64,000 nucleotides of DNA from Salinarimonas sp. (GCF_040111675.1 NZ_CP157794.1:1102001-1166000), one strand, 5' to 3'; shown: positions 24,259 to 34,337, numbered from the stretch's first letter. Notes: generated from the sequence alone by a model not told the origin. Program-made: numbers and translations.

Positions 24259-25272
24259 TCAGCTCGCCTTCTTCTGTTTCGCGGCGGGCTTCTTGCCCGA
24301 AGTCCTGCCCGTGCTCGTCCCGCCCGTGCTCTTGCCCGACGACTTGGTCGCGCTCGTCGCCGCCGACTTCGCGGCCGCCTTCTTCGGCGCCGGCTTGGCC
24401 GCCTTGCCCGCGGGCGCCGCCGCCTCGGCGGCGGCGGTGGTCTTGCCGGCGGACTTTTTCGTCGGCGGGCCCTTCTCGGCGGGCTTGCCGCCTTCCTCGG
24501 CGGCGAGGGAGCGCTTGAGCGCGTCCATCAGGTTGACGACGTTGGAGGGCGGCGCGGCCTTGGGCGTCGGCAGCTCCGTGGCGCCGGACTGCTTGGCGCG
24601 GATCAGCTCGACGAGGGCGTTCTCGTAGCGGTCCTCGAAGGTCCGGGGCTCGAAATGGCCCTTCTTCGTCTCGACGATGTGGAGCGCGAGATCCTTGACC
24701 TCGTCGGGATAGTCCACCTTCGGGATGTCCTCGAAGACCTCCTTCTCGCCGCGGATCTCGTAGGCGTAGTGCAGCGTCGTGCCGACGAGACCGTTGTCGA
24801 GGGGCTCGAGCAGGATCAGCCGCTCGCGGCGCGCCATCACCACGCGCCCAATGGCGGCCATGCCCTTCTCGCGGATGGCGTCGCGGATCACCGCGAAGGC
24901 CTCCTGCGCCACCTTGTCGTCGGGAACGAGGTAGTAGGGGCTGTCGAGATAGCGCTCGTCGACCTCCTTGCGGGGCACGAAGCTCTCGATGTCGATCGTG
25001 TGGGTCGATTCGAGCTTGAGCGCATCGATCTCCTCGTCCTCGACCTGGATGTACTCGTTCTTGCCGACCTTGAAGCCCTTGACCTGATCCTCGGGCTCCA
25101 CCGGCTCTCCCGTCTCGCTGTCGACGTAGAGCCGCTTGACGCGGTTTCCGGTCTGCCGGTTGAGCGTGTTGAAGCGCACCTTGCTGGTCGAGGTCGCGGC
25201 CGGATACAGCGCCACCGCGCAGGACACGAGCGAGAGCTTCAAGTAACCTTTCCAGATCGCGCGCGCCGCCAT
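24259..25272 (-). CDS. ku: Non-homologous end-joining protein Ku
   Basis: Bacterial Ku forms a homodimeric ring that threads onto broken DNA ends and recruits LigD. The 337-residue protein has the Ku core (about 1-255), with IWKGYLKLSLVSCAVALYPA at the start, the DSETGEPV...YIQVEDEEIDAL region and FEDRYENALVELI. The last 80 residues are a Lys/Ala/Ser-rich, histone-H1-like tail (PAAKQKKAS end), known in some Ku proteins to bind DNA and aid LigD. I start at ATG 25272, where the core begins. Upstream lies an EcfG-type promoter within a cluster of GANTC sites. ligD follows in the same operon. Confidence 0.95.
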   Translation of the reverse strand: MAARAIWKGYLKLSLVSCAVALYPAATSTSKVRFNTLNRQTGNRVKRLYVDSETGEPVEPEDQVKGFKVGKNEYIQVEDEEIDALKLESTHTIDIESFVPRKEVDERYLDSPYYLVPDDKVAQEAFAVIRDAIREKGMAAIGRVVMARRERLILLEPLDNGLVGTTLHYAYEIRGEKEVFEDIPKVDYPDEVKDLALHIVETKKGHFEPRTFEDRYENALVELIRAKQSGATELPTPKAAPPSNVVNLMDALKRSLAAEEGGKPAEKGPPTKKSAGKTTAAAEAAAPAGKAAKPAPKKAAAKSAATSATKSSGKSTGGTSTGRTSGKKPAAKQKKAS

Positions 25273-25314
25273 GGCGTGTTCTCCCAGTCTCGGCGCGAAT
25301 TCGCGCGAGGGCGC

Positions 25315-25415
25315 GAGTCTTCGGGACTCGCCGCGCGAGTCGTTCGACTCGGCACCCGAATCGAACGTGACTCTGCGCGAGTCGTTCCGGGGCGGCGAAG
25401 ACTGGGGATAGACTC
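25315..25415. repeat. Cluster of eight GANTC sites in short inverted repeats
   Basis: GANTC sites start at 25315, 25325, 25337, 25346, 25358, 25369, 25379 and 25411. The first seven are 9-12 bp apart, about one helical turn. Neighbouring sites form inverted repeats such as CGAGTC-N5-GACTCG and CGAGTC-N4-GACTCG, and GCGCGAGTC occurs three times. GANTC is the target of the cell-cycle methyltransferase CcrM in alphaproteobacteria. The cluster covers the ku promoter. Confidence 0.75.
25364..25388 (-). promoter_or_regulatory. EcfG-type general-stress promoter for ku-ligD
   Basis: On the minus strand GGAAC (25388-25384) is followed by exactly 16 bp and CGTT (25367-25364), a full match to the alphaproteobacterial EcfG/RpoE2 consensus GGAAC-N16/17-CGTT. 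Transcription would begin some 80 bp before the ku start. In Sinorhizobium meliloti a ku gene is under RpoE2 control, which makes this regulation credible. Two GANTC sites fall inside the spacer. Confidence 0.7.
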
Positions 25416-25513
25416 TGGACGGGGCGCGCGGACCGTGCGCGGGACTCGCGGCGCGGGCGGCGGTAAGGAGAGGTGGGCCGCGGCGCAGCTGCAGGCCGAC
25501 GGGAGCGCGGGGC

Positions 25514-25864
25514 ATGCGGCGATCCAAGGATCGTTTGACGTCTGTACGGGATGCCCGTACTCTCTTCGCGCCGGCCGAGTTCGAATGGGACGACCGTAAG
25601 GCAGCCGCCAATTCGGCGAAGCACGGCATCCCGTTCGAGGCGGCCATGGAGGTGTTTCGCGATCCGAGGCGGACCGAAACGCCAGACGACCGTCGAGACT
25701 ACGGCGAGGACCGCTTCGTCGCTGTCGGCGCCGTCGACGGAGTGGCGATCTCGGTGGTCTACACGAGGCGCGGCGACGTTTGCCGGATCATCTCGGCGCG
25801 GCGCGCCAGCAGGAGGGAAAGGGTCGACTATGGCGACCGTTCGAAAGAGTCTGGCAGCGGCTGA
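25514..25864 (+). CDS. brnT: BrnT-family toxin
   Basis: A 116-residue member of the BrnT ribonuclease-toxin family, which folds like RelE and cleaves RNA. The core is well conserved: FEWDDRKAAANSAKHGIPFE, DDRRDYGEDRFVAVG, VVYTRRGDVCRIISARRAS and ER..Y. Most BrnT proteins start almost at FEWDD. Here ATG 25514 adds 22 residues, and a promoter-operator-like sequence lies within that extra stretch, so the true start is uncertain. No in-frame ATG, GTG or TTG lies between that sequence and FEWDD. The antitoxin gene overlaps the toxin 3' end by 35 bases. Confidence 0.85.
   Translation: MRRSKDRLTSVRDARTLFAPAEFEWDDRKAAANSAKHGIPFEAAMEVFRDPRRTETPDDRRDYGEDRFVAVGAVDGVAISVVYTRRGDVCRIISARRASRRERVDYGDRSKESGSG
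25535..25563 (+). promoter_or_regulatory. Candidate promoter-operator of the BrnT/HTH operon
   Basis: TTGACG (25535-25540), a 17-bp spacer and TACTCT (25558-25563) make a passable sigma-70 promoter. The spacer holds a perfect inverted repeat, GTACGGG-ATG-CCCGTAC (25544-25560), that reaches into the -10, the expected place for an autoregulatory antitoxin site. It conflicts with the annotated toxin start at 25514, which would lie upstream of the transcript start. Confidence 0.45.
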
Positions 25865-26189
25865 GCCTTTCCGGTTCACGCCGGAGGAGCGGGCGCGGCT
25901 CGAGGGGATGACCGAGGCGGAGATCGAGCACGCCGCCGCGGACGATCCCGACAATCCGCCGCTCAGCGACGATCAGATCGCCCGGATGCGCGCGGCCCGC
26001 GTCGCACGCGAGGCCCGTGAGCGCACGGGCCTGACGCAGGCCGAATTCGCCGAGCGCTTTCAGATCAGCCTCGGGCGCGTTCGTGATCTCGAGCAAGGCC
26101 GTTTCCGGCCCGACCCGGCGCTGATCGCGTACCTGACCGTCATCCGCGAGGAGCCGGACGTCGTGCGGCGCGCGCTCGACGCCGCCTGA
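25830..26189 (+). CDS. HTH-type antitoxin partner of BrnT
   Basis: A 119-residue antitoxin. The N-terminal part has a BrnA-like segment, DPDNPPLSDDQIARMRAAR. It is followed by a Cro/CI-type helix-turn-helix, TGLTQAEFAERFQISLGRVRDLEQG, the usual DNA-binding part of XRE antitoxins. Classical BrnA carries a ribbon-helix-helix instead, so this is a variant pairing. ATG 25830 lies 35 bases inside the toxin gene, giving translational coupling; the longer frame from 25551 is a shadow of brnT. Expected role: bind BrnT, neutralise it and repress the operon. It ends 12 bp before the convergent hemF. Confidence 0.82.
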   Translation: MATVRKSLAAAEPFRFTPEERARLEGMTEAEIEHAAADDPDNPPLSDDQIARMRAARVAREARERTGLTQAEFAERFQISLGRVRDLEQGRFRPDPALIAYLTVIREEPDVVRRALDAA

Positions 26190-26201
26190 CGCGCGCCCGC
26201 C

Positions 26202-27116
26202 TCAGGGCCACCGCACCGTCGGCGGCATCGAGGAGAGGATCGAGGCGACGTTGCCGCCGGTCTTGAGGCCGAAGATCGTGCCGCGATCGTAGAGCAGGTT
26301 GTACTCGACGTAGCGGCCGCGGCGGATCTGCTGCTCGTGGCGGTCCTGCGTCGTCCACGGCGTCGCCATGTTGCGGCGCAGGAGCTCCGGATAGACCTCG
26401 AGGAAGGCGAGGCCGACGCGCTTGGTGAAGGCGAGGTCGCGGTCCGGGTCGGCCGACCAATGATAGTCGTAGAAGATGCCGCCGATGCCGCGCGGCTCGT
26501 TGCGGTGCTTGAGGTGGAAATACTCGTCGCACCAGGCCTTGTAGCGGTCGTAGTCCGCGATGTCGGCGAAGTCGTCGCAGGCCGCGCGCATGGCGGCGTG
26601 GAAGGCGACCGTGTCCGGATCGTCCTGCGTGCGCCGGCGGTCGAGGACCGGCGTGAGGTCCGCGCCGCCGCCGAACCACGGCTTCGTGGTCTTCACGAAG
26701 CGGGTGTTCATGTGCACCGTCGGCGCGTGCGGGTTCCACGGATGCGCGATGAGCGAGATGCCCGCCGCCCAGAAGCGCGGGTCCTTGTCGGAGCCCGGGA
26801 TCTGGCCGCGGAATTCGGGCGCGAACTCGCCGTAGACGGTGGAGACGTGCACGCCCACCTTCTCGAAGACGCGCCCGCGCATCATCGCCATGACGCCGCC
26901 GCCGCCATCGGCGCCGGAATGGTCCCGGCGCGCCCAGGGCGTGCGCTCGAAGCGCCCGGCATCGGCGGGCGCCTCCGTGTCGAAGGGGCCGGTCGCGTCG
27001 TCCTCGATCGCCTCGAAGGCGGCGGTGATCCGCCCCTGCAGCTCGGCGCACCAGGCGGGCATCGCCGCCTGGAGGCGCTCGACGTCCGCCGGGTCCCAGG
27101 GCTTTCCGTCGGTCAT
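26202..27116 (-). CDS. hemF: Oxygen-dependent coproporphyrinogen III oxidase
   Basis: Converts coproporphyrinogen III to protoporphyrinogen IX using O2, a late haem-synthesis step in the cytosol. The 304-residue protein carries the HemF signatures: [44 protein letters not shown], the [23 protein letters not shown] block and [14 protein letters not shown] near the end. I start at ATG 27116 (MTDGKPWDP); an in-frame ATG at 27185 adds 23 atypical residues. It follows the giant coiled-coil gene by 40 bp on the same strand. The enzyme implies an aerobic lifestyle. Confidence 0.95.
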   Translation of the reverse strand: MTDGKPWDPADVERLQAAMPAWCAELQGRITAAFEAIEDDATGPFDTEAPADAGRFERTPWARRDHSGADGGGGVMAMMRGRVFEKVGVHVSTVYGEFAPEFRGQIPGSDKDPRFWAAGISLIAHPWNPHAPTVHMNTRFVKTTKPWFGGGADLTPVLDRRRTQDDPDTVAFHAAMRAACDDFADIADYDRYKAWCDEYFHLKHRNEPRGIGGIFYDYHWSADPDRDLAFTKRVGLAFLEVYPELLRRNMATPWTTQDRHEQQIRRGRYVEYNLLYDRGTIFGLKTGGNVASILSSMPPTVRWP

Positions 27117-27156
27117 GTCCGGGCCGTCTCCCCCCAAATCCGTCCTGGCGCCGCGC

Positions 27157-30100
27157 TCATTGCAAGCGCCCGCTCGCATGGGCAAGCATCGTGTAGACCT
27201 TGCCCGTCTCCGAGGTCAGGTAGGTGCGCGTGAGCACCTGGTCCCGGTCGTCGCGGGCGACCTCCGTGAGCAGGCGCTCGAACTCCTCGACGTAGCGGTC
27301 CACCGTCTGGCGGAACTCGCCGTCGCGGCGGTACTTGCGCCGGATCTCCTCGAAGGTCTGGCGGCCCTGCGGCGTGTAGAGCCGCCCCTCGAGCCGCGCC
27401 ATGGCGCCGGGCTCGTAGCGCTTCCACAGCTCGACCGCGGCCTCGTGCACGATCATGCGGGCGATGTCGACCGAGATCGAGTTGAGGCTCTCGAGCGCGT
27501 TGCCGCCGCGGGCGCGGGGCTCCTCCGGCTCCGGCTCGCGGGCCGGGGCCGGCGGGCCGGCGGCCTCGTCCTCGGAGGCGCGGACCAGGAGGTCGGAGAG
27601 CCAGCCGCCGCGGCCGCTCTCGCGCGGCGCCGGCTCCTCGCGGCGCAGCGAGAGCTTCTCGCCGCTCCGGGCGCCGCCGTTGCCGTTGCCGCTCGTCGAC
27701 GGCCCGGCGGCCCCGCGCAGGGCGGGGGTCGCGGCGAACGGGTCGGCCGAGCGCGCCGCAGGCGCGGCGGCCTGGATCGCCGCGGTCTGGTAGCTCCCCT
27801 GCGCCGCGCTCACCGCGCCGCCGGCCGCGCCGGCGACCGCACGGGCCTGCGCCGCGCCCTGAGCCGAAGCCGCCTGCGCCGAGATGGCGTCGACCGCCTT
27901 GTTGGAGCGCGTCACCAGCGTGGCGAGCTCGTTGAGCGCCTTGATCTGGTCGGAGACGACGCGGCGCATGGCGGCGGCGCTCTCCTCCGTTTCCTTCGGC
28001 AGCTCGAGCACGCCGCGGGTGAGCTCGGCGCGGGTGGCCTCCAGCTCCCGCTGGATCTGCGCCGTCATGCCGCGCAGCTCCTGCGCCGCGTCGCGGAAGC
28101 GGGAGGCCGCTCCCTCGAGCGCCGCGTTCATCTCGGAGGCGACCTCGGCATAGGCGTCGCGGATGGCGAGCGCGGTGCGGGCGCGCTCGTCGCCGGTGGC
28201 GACGCGCACCTTCTCGAACTCGCTCTCGATCGCCTTCGAGGTGCTCTCCGCGGTGGTCGAGAGCAGGCCGCCGATGTCGCGGGCCTTCTGCTCGGCCTCG
28301 TGGAGAGAGGTCTCGATCAGGCCGGCGAAGCCGCGGGTCGCATCGGCGATCTCGTCGGAGCGCGCCTCGATGCGCGCGAGCAGCGCCTCCAGCGTGCGCG
28401 AGCGCTCGCCGAGCGAGCCGTCGAGACGGCCCTCGAGCCGCTCCAGCGCGCCGGCCGCCTCGGTCAGGGCGGAGAGCTGGTCGCGGGTCGAATCCGCCAC
28501 CTGCCGGCCGCGCTCGTCGAGCAGGACGGCGAGCTCGCCCGCCTCCCGCAGGGCGCCGCCGGAGACGGAGCCCAGCGCCTCCACCTGGCGCTCGACGCGC
28601 TCGGCCGCGGACTGGGTCTGGGCGGCGACCTCGTTGATGAGCGAGGCGATCTCGTGGGCCCGGCCGCCGAGCGCCTGCTCGACCTCGGAGAGCGTGCCCG
28701 TGGCGGAGCCGGCGACGTCGCGCAGCGCCCGATTGGCGTCGTGCAGGCGCAGCAGCACGCCGCCGAGCTCGGTGCGGATGCGCTCGTTGGTGGAGACGAG
28801 GGTGTCGACCGTCTGGCGGGTGCCGTCGTCGAGGCTCGCGCGCAGCGCCTGGGCCGACTCGGTCCAGGCCTGCTCCAGGGCCGCGCCCTGGCCGCGCAGG
28901 CCGTCGAGCAGGGCCCGGCTCTGGTCGGAGAGCGTGTCCGTCAGACGCTGCGAGAGCACGTCCACGTCGCGGCCGATGGCGTCCGCGCGGGCCTGGAGCG
29001 CCGCCACCAGCTCGCCGCCGCGGCCGTCGATGAGGCCCTCGAGGTCGCCCAGGCGATGGCCGAGCGCCCCGACCAGGGCGTCGCCGCGGTCCTCGATCAG
29101 GTGCGCCACGGCGCCGGTGCGCTCGTCGAGCGACTGGGCGAGGGCGCTGGAGCGATCGTCGAGCAGATGCGTCATCCGGTCGATATGCTCGCCCATGGAG
29201 ACGATGATCGAATCCGAGCGCTTGTCGAGGATCTCGGCGATGGTGGCGCCGCCGCGGTCGAACAGGGCCTCGACGCGGCCGATCCTGCCTTCGAGCTGGC
29301 CCACCAGGGTCTCGCCGCGCTGGTCGAGCGTGGCGCCGAGCTTGGCGCCGCCCTCGTCGAACAGGCTCTCGACCCGGCCGATCCGGCTCTCGAGATCGAC
29401 GACGAGGCTCTCGCCGGTCTTGGCGAGGGAGACGCCGAGCGCCGCGCCGCGCTCGTCGAAGAGCGAGCCCATGCGGGCGATACGCTCCTCGAGGCTCTCG
29501 ATCAGGGCCTCGCCGCGCTGGTCGAGGCCCATGGTCAGGCGCTCGCCGCCCGAGGAGAGCAGATCCTCCACCTCGCCGATGCGGGCGCCGAGGCTCGCGA
29601 CCAGCCGCTCGCCGCGCGCGTCGACGAGGCTCGCGAACATCTGGCCGCTCGTGTCGAACAGCGCGCTCGCCTGGTCGAGCTTCTGGCCGAGCGCGTCGAC
29701 GAGGCCCTGGCCCCGCTCGTCGATGAGGCCGGCGATGGCGCCGGTGCGCTCGTCGAGCAGGCCCGCGAGCACGCCGGAGCGGTCGTCCAGCAGGTGCGTG
29801 ACCTCCTCGACCCGCGATCCGAGCGTGTCCAGCACCTTCTGGCCGTGCTCCTCGATGAGGCTGGCGAAGGCGCCCGTGCGCGTGTCGAACAGCGAGCGGA
29901 TCTCGGACATGCGGGCGGTGAGCGAGCCGATCACCTCCTCGCCGCGCTCGTCGATCACGGCCGCGACGGAGCGGCTCGCGTCCGAGAGGAGCTGGGCGAT
30001 CTCGGCCATGCGATTGCCCAGCGAGGCCGCGACCTCCTGGGTGCGGGCGTCGAGGGCGGCGGCCGCTTCCTGGCCGCGCTCGTCGAGGGTGCGGGCGAGG

Positions 30101-33100
30101 ACGTCGCGCTTGTCGTCGAAGACCGAGGCGAGGCCGGCGGTGCTGGCGTCGAGGGCCTCCGAGACCTGGCGGGCGCGGGCGTCGAAAAGGTTCTCCAGCT
30201 CGGCGGCGCGGGCGGCGAGCTTCTCGTCGATGGCCTTGCCGCTGGCGTCGTAGAGCGCCACCAGGCTCTGGGCGCGCTCGTCGAGCCGCGCGTCGATGGC
30301 GAGCCCACGCTCGTCGAGCGTGTCGGCGACGGTCTCGAGGCGGCCGACGACGCGGGTCTCGAGCTGGGCGACCCGGTCGTCGAGGGTCTGCGCGATCTCC
30401 TCGGCGCGGCCGCCGAGCACGCCGTTGATCTCGGCGGCCTTGTCCGACAGCGTGTCCGAGAGCTGGGCCGAGCGCGACGCGATGAGCTCGCCGATCTCGG
30501 CCGCGCGGCTCTCCAGCGAGCGGGCGACCTCGCGCCCGCCCTCGGCGAGCACGCGGGCCATCTCGCCGGTGCGCACCACGAGCGCCTCGTTGAGCGCGCT
30601 CGACCGCGCGCCGAGGCTCTGGTCGACCTTGGCGACGAGCTCGTCGAAGGTGGCGGTGATCTCGAGGGCGCGCTTCTCGGAGCGCTGCTCCAGCGCCGCG
30701 AGCTGCGTCTCGACGCTCTCCGTCGCCTCGCGGGCGCGCGCCGCCAGAGCCTCGGCGAGCTCGGCGCCCTGGACGTTGATGACGCGGTCGATCTCGCCGA
30801 AGCGCTCGACGACGGTCGTGGTGAAGGTCTCGACGTCCTGGCCGAAGCGGTCGGCCAGCGCGCCGCCGCGCTCGACGATGGTCGCCTCGAGCCTCGTCAG
30901 CTTGTCGGAGATCGCGCCGTCGATCTCGCTCGCGGTGGAGCCGAGCTTCTCCGCGAGCGCGCCGCCGCGCTCGACGATGATCGACTCGAAGCCCGCCAGC
31001 CGCTCGCCGAGCAGCCGGTCGAGCTCGCCGCCGCGCTCGCCCACCGTGGCGGTGAGCGTCTCGCCGGTCTTCTGCAGGGCCTCGTTGATGCGCACGCCCT
31101 GCGAGGTGATCGCCATGACGACCTCCTTGCCGGTGGCGGCGAGGTCGTCACGGGTCTGGCTCGCGCCGGAGGAGAGCGCCTCGGCCAGCGAGCGCTCGTG
31201 CGCGCCGATGGCCTCGCGGAACGTGTCCGCATGGCCGCCGAGGGCGCCGGCGAGCGCCTCGGCCGCCTCGTCGAAGGCGGCGCGGAACGCTTGCGTGCGG
31301 GTCTCGAGCGTCGAGGCCACGTCCTCGGAGGCGCGCTCGATCGAGGCCGTCGCCGCGGTGGCGCGCGCCTCGATCAGGCCGGCGAGGCGATCGCCGACGG
31401 CGGCGAGGTTCTCCTCGAGCGCCTTGCCGTTGCCCGTGATGGCGGCGTCGATGCGATCGCCCGTGGCCTCGAGCCGGCTCGCCAGCGTATCGCCGCGCTC
31501 GCCCAGCGAGGCGACGAGGGTCTGCGCGGCCTCCTCGATGCGCGCGCGCACCCCGTCGCCGCTCGCGACGATGCTTTCCCCCGCCGCGGCGATCTCGGCG
31601 CGCACGCCGTCGCCGCGGTCCGCGATGCCGGCGACGACCGTGTCGCCGGTCTGCTCCAGCCGCGCCAGCAGGGCCTCGCCCGTTCCCGCGAGGCGTCCGC
31701 CGAGGTCCTCGCCGCGCTCGGCGATCTCGGCGGCGACGCTCTCGCCCGTCTTGGCGAGGCGCGCGTTCAGCTCCTCGCCGCGGGCGACGAAGCTCGTCTC
31801 CAGCGTGGAGGCCGTGCGCTCGAAGGCCTCGCGCATGTCCTCGCCCTGGCGGGTGAGGGAGGCGACGATGCTCTCGCCCGTCTGCGCCAGAGCGCGATTG
31901 ACCTCCGCCGCGCTCTCGCCGAGGCCGGCGGTGAGGGTGCGCCCGGTCTCGTCGAGCGTCGCGGTGAGCTCGGTCGCGCGCGCGTCGAGCGCCCCGGTGA
32001 GCTGCTCGCCGCTGACGACGATGCCGGCCTTGATGTCCTCCGACGCGTGCGCGAGCCGCCCGATCAGCTCCTCGCCGCGCAGGCCGATGTCCTCGACCAC
32101 GCGCTCGCCCGCCTTGCCGAGCGCGAGCGTGATCTGCTCGCCCTGCGCGTCGAGCGAGCCGGAGACGCGCTCGCCGGTGGCGCCGATGGCGTCCACGATG
32201 CGCGCCGAGGCGCTCTCGAGGTCCTGGGTGAAGGTCTGGTGCGAGCCGGCGATGGCGCCGCGCACGCGCTCGGCGTTGGTGACGATGGCCTCGCGCTGGG
32301 CGACGAGCTCGTCGACCAGCGAGCGGATGCGGATCTCGTTGTCGGAATAGGCGCGCTCGAGGGTCGCGATCTCGGAGCGCACGAGCGTCTCCAGCTCGCC
32401 GGCGCGGGCGAGCGCGCGCTCGATGCCGTCGCCGACGGCGGCGACCTCGCGGCGCACGGCCTGCGAGACGGTCTGCACGGCGTCGGTGGAGAAGGTCTCC
32501 GGCTGGCCGAGCCGCATCGCCACCTCGCGGATGGAGCGGGCGACGAGCTTCATCTCCTGCGAGCGCACGGCGAGGATGGCGCCGGTGAACAGGAAGGTCA
32601 TCGGCGCGATGGCGAGCACGAGCGCGACGGCCGCCTCCGCCGCGGTCCACGGACCCAGAAGCGCGTCGGAGCCGCCCTCGGCCGTCGCCACGGCCACGAG
32701 GCCGCCGAGCCAGGCGAGCGAGGCCGCGGCGGCGTAGGCGTAGGGCTTGCGCGAGGGCCGGGCCTGGAGCGCCTGCATCAGGGCCCCGACATTGGCGCGG
32801 TCGTCGTTGGCGACGCGGGAGGTGTCCGGGCCGAACTCGATGGGCGCCGACGATCCGGCGGGGGCGGCGGCGGCGGTCGCCGCCGCGGTGCTCGCGTCCT
32901 GGGACGAGGCGGTTCCGGCGCCGCGCACACGCATGAGCTCGTTCTCGTCGATCTCGGGAAGGCGCAGATCCTCCGCGAAGCTGGCGCGAACCTTGGCGAT
33001 GCGCTCCTCGTCGACCGACGCCGGGGCGGCGTCGCCGCTCGCCGAGGGCGATCCGTCCTTCTCGCCCGGCTCCGGCGCCCGGCTCTCTCCCTCGCTCTCG

Positions 33101-33171
33101 AGGTTGAGCGCCTGTTCGATCGCCGACAGCGCCGCTTCCGTCGGATCCTTGAGCTTCTTTTCTGTGGCCAT
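27157..33171 (-). CDS. Giant (2004-residue) membrane-anchored hendecad-repeat protein
   Basis: A very large protein of a type found in Methylobacterium-like bacteria, often auto-labelled 'apolipoprotein A/E domain' or 'kinesin-like'. Residues 1-143 are acidic and Ala/Ser-rich. Two transmembrane helices follow (about 144-164 and 181-202). Residues from about 300 to 1650 are 11-residue repeats of the form L-x-x-R-G-E-x-L, most regular at 1236-1334, where the period is exactly 33. A Pro/Gly-rich disordered linker and a conserved globular C-terminal domain ([18 protein letters not shown]... to [12 protein letters not shown]) end it. Role unknown; an envelope-spanning or polar scaffold is plausible. 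ATG 33171 is chosen over 33318 because the upstream part is low-quality spacer. Confidence 0.85.
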   Translation of the reverse strand: MATEKKLKDPTEAALSAIEQALNLESEGESRAPEPGEKDGSPSASGDAAPASVDEERIAKVRASFAEDLRLPEIDENELMRVRGAGTASSQDASTAAATAAAAPAGSSAPIEFGPDTSRVANDDRANVGALMQALQARPSRKPYAYAAAASLAWLGGLVAVATAEGGSDALLGPWTAAEAAVALVLAIAPMTFLFTGAILAVRSQEMKLVARSIREVAMRLGQPETFSTDAVQTVSQAVRREVAAVGDGIERALARAGELETLVRSEIATLERAYSDNEIRIRSLVDELVAQREAIVTNAERVRGAIAGSHQTFTQDLESASARIVDAIGATGERVSGSLDAQGEQITLALGKAGERVVEDIGLRGEELIGRLAHASEDIKAGIVVSGEQLTGALDARATELTATLDETGRTLTAGLGESAAEVNRALAQTGESIVASLTRQGEDMREAFERTASTLETSFVARGEELNARLAKTGESVAAEIAERGEDLGGRLAGTGEALLARLEQTGDTVVAGIADRGDGVRAEIAAAGESIVASGDGVRARIEEAAQTLVASLGERGDTLASRLEATGDRIDAAITGNGKALEENLAAVGDRLAGLIEARATAATASIERASEDVASTLETRTQAFRAAFDEAAEALAGALGGHADTFREAIGAHERSLAEALSSGASQTRDDLAATGKEVVMAITSQGVRINEALQKTGETLTATVGERGGELDRLLGERLAGFESIIVERGGALAEKLGSTASEIDGAISDKLTRLEATIVERGGALADRFGQDVETFTTTVVERFGEIDRVINVQGAELAEALAARAREATESVETQLAALEQRSEKRALEITATFDELVAKVDQSLGARSSALNEALVVRTGEMARVLAEGGREVARSLESRAAEIGELIASRSAQLSDTLSDKAAEINGVLGGRAEEIAQTLDDRVAQLETRVVGRLETVADTLDERGLAIDARLDERAQSLVALYDASGKAIDEKLAARAAELENLFDARARQVSEALDASTAGLASVFDDKRDVLARTLDERGQEAAAALDARTQEVAASLGNRMAEIAQLLSDASRSVAAVIDERGEEVIGSLTARMSEIRSLFDTRTGAFASLIEEHGQKVLDTLGSRVEEVTHLLDDRSGVLAGLLDERTGAIAGLIDERGQGLVDALGQKLDQASALFDTSGQMFASLVDARGERLVASLGARIGEVEDLLSSGGERLTMGLDQRGEALIESLEERIARMGSLFDERGAALGVSLAKTGESLVVDLESRIGRVESLFDEGGAKLGATLDQRGETLVGQLEGRIGRVEALFDRGGATIAEILDKRSDSIIVSMGEHIDRMTHLLDDRSSALAQSLDERTGAVAHLIEDRGDALVGALGHRLGDLEGLIDGRGGELVAALQARADAIGRDVDVLSQRLTDTLSDQSRALLDGLRGQGAALEQAWTESAQALRASLDDGTRQTVDTLVSTNERIRTELGGVLLRLHDANRALRDVAGSATGTLSEVEQALGGRAHEIASLINEVAAQTQSAAERVERQVEALGSVSGGALREAGELAVLLDERGRQVADSTRDQLSALTEAAGALERLEGRLDGSLGERSRTLEALLARIEARSDEIADATRGFAGLIETSLHEAEQKARDIGGLLSTTAESTSKAIESEFEKVRVATGDERARTALAIRDAYAEVASEMNAALEGAASRFRDAAQELRGMTAQIQRELEATRAELTRGVLELPKETEESAAAMRRVVSDQIKALNELATLVTRSNKAVDAISAQAASAQGAAQARAVAGAAGGAVSAAQGSYQTAAIQAAAPAARSADPFAATPALRGAAGPSTSGNGNGGARSGEKLSLRREEPAPRESGRGGWLSDLLVRASEDEAAGPPAPAREPEPEEPRARGGNALESLNSISVDIARMIVHEAAVELWKRYEPGAMARLEGRLYTPQGRQTFEEIRRKYRRDGEFRQTVDRYVEEFERLLTEVARDDRDQVLTRTYLTSETGKVYTMLAHASGRLQ
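29170..29466 (-). repeat. Three tandem 99-bp units inside the giant gene
   Basis: Units at 29466-29368, 29367-29269 and 29268-29170 each encode 33 residues starting [S/A]LFD-[E/R]-x-G and ending R-[V/M]-[E/T]. Each unit is three 11-residue hendecads. They are the most regular part of a much longer degenerate repeat region, which suggests growth by tandem duplication. Confidence 0.8.
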
Positions 33172-33430
33172 CTCGCCGCCTCGGTGACGCAACTCCGCGG
33201 CCGAGGGTCCGCGGAGGCGCGCGATGCGCCGGCCACGACCCCCCGTCCTCCCGGCACCCGCCTCCTGGGCGCGCGGACGGACCTCCGCGATCTTCCGGCC
33301 GACTGTAGACAGCCGCACGCCGTGAGGAAACCCGGGCTTTCGGGCGATTTTAGGTTTTCGTTAACGCTATGGTTACCGTGGCCTGAAAGCCTCTGTGGAG
33401 AACCTCTCCGCCGCGAGCCCCGCCACCCGC

Positions 33431-33802
33431 ATGACGCCCGCCCCAGCCCGTCCGGAGCCGACCCGTCCCGAGCCCGTTCTCCTCGACCGCGCGCATCTCG
33501 CCGCGCAGACCTTCGACGACGCGGACCTCGCCCGCGAGGTCCTCGAGCTGTTCCGGGAGCAGATGCGGCGGCTGCGGCCGCTCGTCGCCGGGGCCGGGGA
33601 CGCGACGGCGCGGATCGACGCGGCTCACACGCTCAAGGGCTCGGCCCGCGGCGTGGGCGCTGCGCGCGTCGCCGCCTGCGCGGAGGATTGCGAGCACGCC
33701 CTGCGGAGCGGCGCGCCTGCGTCGGACGCCGTCGCGCGCCTCGAGCGGGCGCTGGCGGAGACGGACGCGGAGATCGCGCGTCGTCTCGAGACCGGCCGCT
33801 GA
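33431..33802 (+). CDS. Histidine phosphotransfer (Hpt) domain protein
   Basis: A single-domain Hpt protein of 123 residues. The phosphorylatable histidine lies in AHTLKGSARGVGA, the classic Hpt signature (HxLKGxAxxxGA). Flanking helices read VLELFREQMRRL and VAACAEDCEHAL. Such proteins relay phosphate between hybrid kinases and response regulators in the cytosol. A GTG at 33395 in frame gives 12 more residues, so the start is uncertain; neither site has a strong ribosome signal. It is divergent from the giant coiled-coil gene. No kinase or receiver gene adjoins it, though an HWE kinase lies 10.6 kb away. Confidence 0.85.
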   Translation: MTPAPARPEPTRPEPVLLDRAHLAAQTFDDADLAREVLELFREQMRRLRPLVAGAGDATARIDAAHTLKGSARGVGAARVAACAEDCEHALRSGAPASDAVARLERALAETDAEIARRLETGR

Positions 33803-33882
33803 CGCGCGGCGGCCGAGATCACGTCGCGCAGCGGCCGTCGTGTCCCGCCGCTCCTCTTGCGGGGAGCGCCGCGCGGCTCTAA

Positions 33883-34251
<369 letters not shown>

Positions 34252-34337
34252 GGGCGGGCCGAGCGTCCCCTCCCTTGCGTCCGCGCCCGCTTCGCCGTAG
34301 CCCTTAGCGGGTCGCGCCGGCGGGCGCGGGACGGGGC

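Noticed and set aside
32860..32900. Short GGCGGCGGC-type simple repeat resembling a variable tract
   Set aside because: It encodes an Ala-rich stretch in the giant protein's N-terminal region, and the repeat is too short and imperfect to suggest phase variation.
26839..33882. A 2347-residue open frame on the plus strand, opposite the giant gene
   Set aside because: It mirrors the repeat-rich minus-strand gene base for base. Its translation is Arg/Ala/Gly-rich noise with repeats imposed by the other strand, and it crosses hemF, the giant gene and the Hpt gene.
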